This document shows positions 35,756 to 39,149 of a stretch of 39,149 nucleotides of DNA, one piece after another. The notes below the pieces were generated by a model. The model saw only the letters and a list, made by a program, of their open reading frames with translations. It was not told where the DNA came from and did no database searches. Both the position numbers and the translations under genes were made by a program. Within the stretch, counting starts at the first letter, position 1. The number at the start of each line of letters is the position of its first letter. This stretch comes from Betaproteobacteria bacterium (GTDB taxonomy: Bacteria; Pseudomonadota; Gammaproteobacteria; Burkholderiales; CAIKXV01). The stretch spans positions 1 to 39,149 of the forward strand of contig CANGXU010000015.1 of NCBI GenBank assembly GCA_947457885.1. The letters are read 5' to 3'.

Positions 35756-36526
35756 ATGGCTGCCGTGACCTCCGACCCCGACTCGGCGCTGCTGCGCGGG
35801 CTGCGCGTGCTCGAAGTGCTCGCCGCGTCCGATCGCGCGCTGCCGCTGTCGGCGGTGGCCGATGCGCTGGGGCTGCCCAGGCCGACGGTGCATCGGATCC
35901 TGCGCCAGCTTGCAGTGGCCGGCTTCCTCGCGCAGGAACCGGGCGACCGCAACTACATGCTCGCGCGCAGGACCACCCGGCTGGCGGTCGATGCCATGCG
36001 CCACGGCGCACGCCAGGCAGACCGGCGGGCTATCCTCGAGCGGCTGGTCACGGACCTCAACGAGACCTGCAACATCACGATGCTCGACGGGGCCGAGGTG
36101 GTGTACATCGATCGGGTGGAGTCGCAGTGGCCGCTGCAGATGACGCTGCAGCCCGGGTCGCGCGTGCCGCTGCATTGCACCGCCAGCGGCAAGCTGTTCT
36201 TCGCGCTGCTGCCGGCACGAACCCGCAAGCGGCTGCTGGCGACGCTGCCGCTCGAGCGGCGCACCGCGCGCACGCTGGTCGAACCGGCGCTGCTCGAGGC
36301 CGAGTTCACGCGCATCCGCGAATCGCGCTTCGGCACCGACAATGAGGAATTCCTCGACGGGCTCGTGGCGGCCAGCGTGCCGGTGCTGGATGCCGCCGGC
36401 CGGCCGATCGCCGCAGTCGCGGTGCACGGTCCGGTGGGCCGCCTGTCCTTCGATCGCGCACTCAGCCTGGTGCCCCGGCTGCGGCAGGCCGCGGCCGAAC
36501 TGGCAGAGGCGTTCGAGGCAGGCTGA
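35756..36526 (+). CDS. IclR-family transcriptional regulator
   Basis: DNA-binding regulator of 256 residues. The N-terminal winged helix-turn-helix (about 10-75) reads LLRGLRVLEVLAASDRALPLSAVADALGLPRPTVHRIL, the standard IclR pattern. The C-terminal effector-binding domain (about 80-252) has EVVYIDRVES, RVPLHCTASGKLFFALLP, and DNEEFLDGLVAASVPVLDAAGRPIAAVAVHGPVGRLS. IclR proteins act as dimers or tetramers on palindromic sites near catabolic operons and sense small organic acids or aromatics. The palindrome at 32494-32521 in the divergent region is a plausible site. The ligand is unknown. It lies between the importer operon and the large oxidoreductase gene, both on the same strand. Confidence 0.93.
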   Translation: MAAVTSDPDSALLRGLRVLEVLAASDRALPLSAVADALGLPRPTVHRILRQLAVAGFLAQEPGDRNYMLARRTTRLAVDAMRHGARQADRRAILERLVTDLNETCNITMLDGAEVVYIDRVESQWPLQMTLQPGSRVPLHCTASGKLFFALLPARTRKRLLATLPLERRTARTLVEPALLEAEFTRIRESRFGTDNEEFLDGLVAASVPVLDAAGRPIAAVAVHGPVGRLSFDRALSLVPRLRQAAAELAEAFEAG

Positions 36527-36580
36527 GACGCCGTCGGGCCAGGCCGTCCGCAACGGCACCGCTGATACACTCGCCACCCC

Positions 36581-39149
36581 ATGCCGCCGCCCCTCGATAC
36601 CCCGTCCCCCGATATCCCGTCCCCCACGCAGCCGTCCGGCCCGTCCGCGCGCGTGCGGCACGACGTCGATGTCGACGCGCTGGCCGCTGCGCTGCGCCGG
36701 GCGGTGTCCGGCGAGGTGCGCTTCGATGCCGGCAGCCTGGCGGTGTATGCGCACGATGCCTCGAACTACCGGCAGGTGCCGATCGGCGTGGTGCTGCCGA
36801 AGACAGTCGACGATATCGTCGCCGCCGTCGCGGTGTGCCGCGAACACGGGGCGCCGATCCTGCCGCGCGGGGGTGGCACCGCGCAGAACGGGCAGACGGT
36901 CAACGTGGCGGTGGTGCTCGATTGCTCGAAGTACCTGAACCAGGTGCTCGAGGTCGACCCGGCCGCGCGCAGCGCGCGGGTCGAGCCGGGGGTAGTCTGC
37001 GACGCGCTGCGCGATGCGGCCGAGGAACATGCACTGACCTTCGGGCCTGATCCGGCGACCCACAGCCGTTGCACGCTCGGCGGCATGATCGGCAACAACT
37101 CCTGTGGCGCGCATTCGGTGATGGCCGGCAAGACGGTCGAGAACGTCGAGGCGCTCGAGGTACTGACCTACGACGGCCTGCGCCTGTGGGTCGGGCCGAC
37201 GTCCGATGACGAGTATGAACGCATCGTCGCTGCGGGCGGGCGCCGTGCCGAGATCTATTCGAAGCTGAAGGCGCTGGCAGACAGATACGGCGAGCTGATC
37301 CGCACGAAGTATCCGAAGATCAAGCGCCGCGTGTCGGGCTACAACCTCGACCAGCTGCTGCCGGAGAACGGTTTCAACGTCGCCCGTGCGCTGGTCGGCA
37401 CCGAGGGGTCGTGCGCGATCACGCTGCAGGCGAAGACGCGCCTGGTGCAGAGCCCGCAGAAGCGGGTGCTGCTGGTGCTGGGCTATCCCGATATCTATGT
37501 CGCCGGCGACGCGGTGCCGCAGATCCTGCCGTTCGGGCCGATCGCCACCGAAGGCCTCGACCAGAAGATCATCGGCGGGCTGCGGGTGCGCGGGCTTCGG
37601 CTGGCCGACATCGCGAAACTGCCGGCCGGCGATGCCTGGATCATGATCGAGTTCGGTGCCGACACCGTCGAGGCAGCCAGCGCACAGGCGCAGGCGCTGG
37701 TCGATCACTACGCCAGCCGGTCCGATGCGCCGTCGCACTGGTTGATCGACGACCCGGCGGTGGCCGAGGCCATCTGGACGATCCGCGAGACTGCGGCCTC
37801 GGCCAGCGCGCTCGGGCTGGAAGGCAGCCGCGATCCGCAGGTCGGCTGGGAAGATGCGGCGGTCGACCCGATGCGGCTGGGCGACTACCTGCGCGAGTTC
37901 CAGGCGCTGGTCGACCGCTACGGCTACGAGACTTCGCTGTACGGCCATTTCGGCGATGGCTGCATCCATGCGCGCATCACCTTCGACCTGCGCACGCCGG
38001 AAGGCATCGCGAAGTGGCGCGGCTTCACCGAGGATGCTGCGCACCTCGTGGTGCGCTACGGCGGGTCGCTGTCCGGCGAGCATGGCGACGGCCAGGCCAA
38101 GGCGGAGTTCCTGCCGGTGATGTACGGGCCTGAACTGATGCAGGCGTTCCGCGAGTTCAAGGCGATCTGGGACCCCGAAGGCCGGATGAACCCTGGCAAG
38201 CTGATCGATGCCTACCGCATCGACGAGAACCTGCGCTACGGGCCCGGCTACAGCCCGATCCGCTTCGCGACGCGGATGCACTTCTCGACGCCAGAGGGCG
38301 ACGGCTTCGCGCGTTCGATCGAGCACTGCGTCGGCATGGGCAAGTGCCGGTCGCAGAGCGGCGGCGTGATGTGCCCCAGCTATCGGGTGACCGGCGAGGA
38401 AAAGTACTCGACGCGCGGCCGCTCGCGGCTGTTCGGCGAGATGCTGCGCGGCGAGGTGGTCAAGGGCGGCTGGCAATCCGAGGCCGTGAAAGAGGCGCTC
38501 GACCTGTGCCTGGCGTGCAAGGGCTGCAAGAGCGACTGCCCGACGCATACCGACATGGCGAGCTACAAGGCCGAGTTCCTGTACCACTACCACCAGCGCA
38601 ATCGGCGGCCGATCCAGGCCTGGAGCATGGGCTTCATCCATCGCTGGGCGCGCCTGGCGTCGAAGATGCCGCGGCTGGTCAACTGGTTCACGCAGACGCC
38701 GGGCCTGAACGTGCTGGCCAAGCAGCTGGCCGGGATCGCGCTGCAGCGCGACGTGCCGAAGTTCGCCGCGCGCACCTTCCGCCAGTGGTTCGCCGGCCAG
38801 GGGCGACCGGCGGCGGCTTCGCCGACTGCGGCGCCGCGCGGCCGGGTCATCCTGTGGGCCGACACGTTCAACAACCACTTCCATCCAGAGACGGCGATGG
38901 CGGCGGTGAAGGTGCTCGAGCACGCGGGCTACGAGGTGTCGGTACCCCAGGCGCACCTGTGCTGCGGCCGCCCGCTGTACGACTTCGGGCTGCTCGACCA
39001 GGCCGAACGGCAGCTGCGCGAGATCATGCAGGCGCTGGCTGCCGACATCGAGGCAGGCACGCCGATCGTCGGCCTCGAGCCGGCCTGCGTCGCGGTATTC
39101 CGCGACGAGCTGCTGAAGCTGTTCCCCGACGATCCGCGCGCCAGCAAGC
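36581..39149 (+). CDS. FAD- and Fe-S-binding oxidoreductase, YdiJ/GlcD-GlcF-like (partial)
   Basis: About 856 residues are present and the gene runs off the window end with no stop. The N-terminal FAD-binding domain (about 60-245) has PILPRGGGTAQNGQ and GPDPATHSRCTLGGMIGNNSCGAHS. The FAD-linked oxidase C domain (about 260-550) includes YGHFGDGCIHARITFDL, SGEHGDGQAKAEFL and WDPEGRMNPGKLID. A ferredoxin-like region carries Cys583-x5-Cys and C-L-A-C-K-G-C-K-S-D-C-P (Cys643, 646, 649, 653). A CCG domain begins with C-C-G-R-P (794-798). This fused layout is that of YdiJ (D-2-hydroxyglutarate dehydrogenase, about 1018 residues) and D-lactate/glycolate dehydrogenases, so a D-2-hydroxyacid substrate is likely but not proven. 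The ATG at 36581 precedes a Pro-rich stretch of about 25 residues; a later start is possible. Confidence 0.9.
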   Translation, partial: MPPPLDTPSPDIPSPTQPSGPSARVRHDVDVDALAAALRRAVSGEVRFDAGSLAVYAHDASNYRQVPIGVVLPKTVDDIVAAVAVCREHGAPILPRGGGTAQNGQTVNVAVVLDCSKYLNQVLEVDPAARSARVEPGVVCDALRDAAEEHALTFGPDPATHSRCTLGGMIGNNSCGAHSVMAGKTVENVEALEVLTYDGLRLWVGPTSDDEYERIVAAGGRRAEIYSKLKALADRYGELIRTKYPKIKRRVSGYNLDQLLPENGFNVARALVGTEGSCAITLQAKTRLVQSPQKRVLLVLGYPDIYVAGDAVPQILPFGPIATEGLDQKIIGGLRVRGLRLADIAKLPAGDAWIMIEFGADTVEAASAQAQALVDHYASRSDAPSHWLIDDPAVAEAIWTIRETAASASALGLEGSRDPQVGWEDAAVDPMRLGDYLREFQALVDRYGYETSLYGHFGDGCIHARITFDLRTPEGIAKWRGFTEDAAHLVVRYGGSLSGEHGDGQAKAEFLPVMYGPELMQAFREFKAIWDPEGRMNPGKLIDAYRIDENLRYGPGYSPIRFATRMHFSTPEGDGFARSIEHCVGMGKCRSQSGGVMCPSYRVTGEEKYSTRGRSRLFGEMLRGEVVKGGWQSEAVKEALDLCLACKGCKSDCPTHTDMASYKAEFLYHYHQRNRRPIQAWSMGFIHRWARLASKMPRLVNWFTQTPGLNVLAKQLAGIALQRDVPKFAARTFRQWFAGQGRPAAASPTAAPRGRVILWADTFNNHFHPETAMAAVKVLEHAGYEVSVPQAHLCCGRPLYDFGLLDQAERQLREIMQALAADIEAGTPIVGLEPACVAVFRDELLKLFPDDPRASK

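Noticed and set aside
35288-38956. 1222-codon - strand open frame opposite the ATPase, IclR and FAD/Fe-S genes
   Set aside because: A shadow produced by strong GC codon bias: three real genes with complete motifs lie on the other strand, and the translation is Arg/His/Gln-rich without domains.

Overview
This window looks like a chromosomal segment of a high-GC betaproteobacterium (Burkholderiales/Rhodocyclales-like). That placement is an inference from the dusB-fis-purH gene order, proteobacterial-type hemF and ubiC-ubiA-ubiD genes, a complete liv-type amino-acid ABC operon and the strong G/C third-position bias. No phage, insertion sequence, rRNA or CRISPR array was seen. Gene density is high: the largest gene-free stretch is about 260 bases (32424-32682), so no gap exceeds 300 bases.

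Region 1 (1-5307, + strand) is housekeeping: dusB and fis (overlapping), purH, purD and hemF. Region 2 (5319-13036, - strand) is the most unusual part. It holds two tandem copies of a two-gene module, each a membrane histidine kinase followed by a soluble Hanks-type Ser/Thr kinase that carries two C-terminal response-regulator receiver domains. Transcribed order is HK-A, SK-A, HK-B, SK-B. The arrangement suggests that an envelope signal is passed by His-Asp phosphotransfer onto a Ser/Thr kinase. SK-A has lost the Arg of the catalytic-loop HRD motif (HQD). A divergent YqaA/DedA-type membrane protein gene lies beyond it (13252-13689).

Region 3 (13717-18698, - strand) is a branched-chain amino-acid-type ABC operon in the order substrate-binding lipoprotein, livH, livM, livG, livF. 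The natural N-terminus of LivH has no ATG/GTG/TTG, and an ATC with a well-placed ribosome binding site is the best candidate start. Region 4 (18799-23872) contains a c-type cytochrome with a clear terminator, a PilZ (c-di-GMP-binding) protein, ilvD, lgt and a SapC-family protein. Region 5 (23921-24138) is a self-contained tRNA-Ala(CGC) gene with a predicted promoter and an intrinsic terminator.

Region 6 (24311-30736, + strand) has recG, a solitary HigA-type antitoxin gene with a palindrome in front of it, ubiC, ubiA, an inserted mazE-mazF toxin-antitoxin pair with a promoter inside overlapping palindromes, and ubiD (TTG start). Region 7 (30756-39149) looks like an accessory uptake and catabolic locus: a GMC flavoprotein oxidoreductase, a divergent ABC importer (binding protein, permease, ATPase) of the nitrate/sulfonate/taurine class, an IclR-family regulator, and a large FAD plus Fe-S 2-hydroxyacid dehydrogenase-like gene cut by the window end. 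A 17-base perfect palindrome sits in the divergent intergenic region. The substrate cannot be told from sequence.
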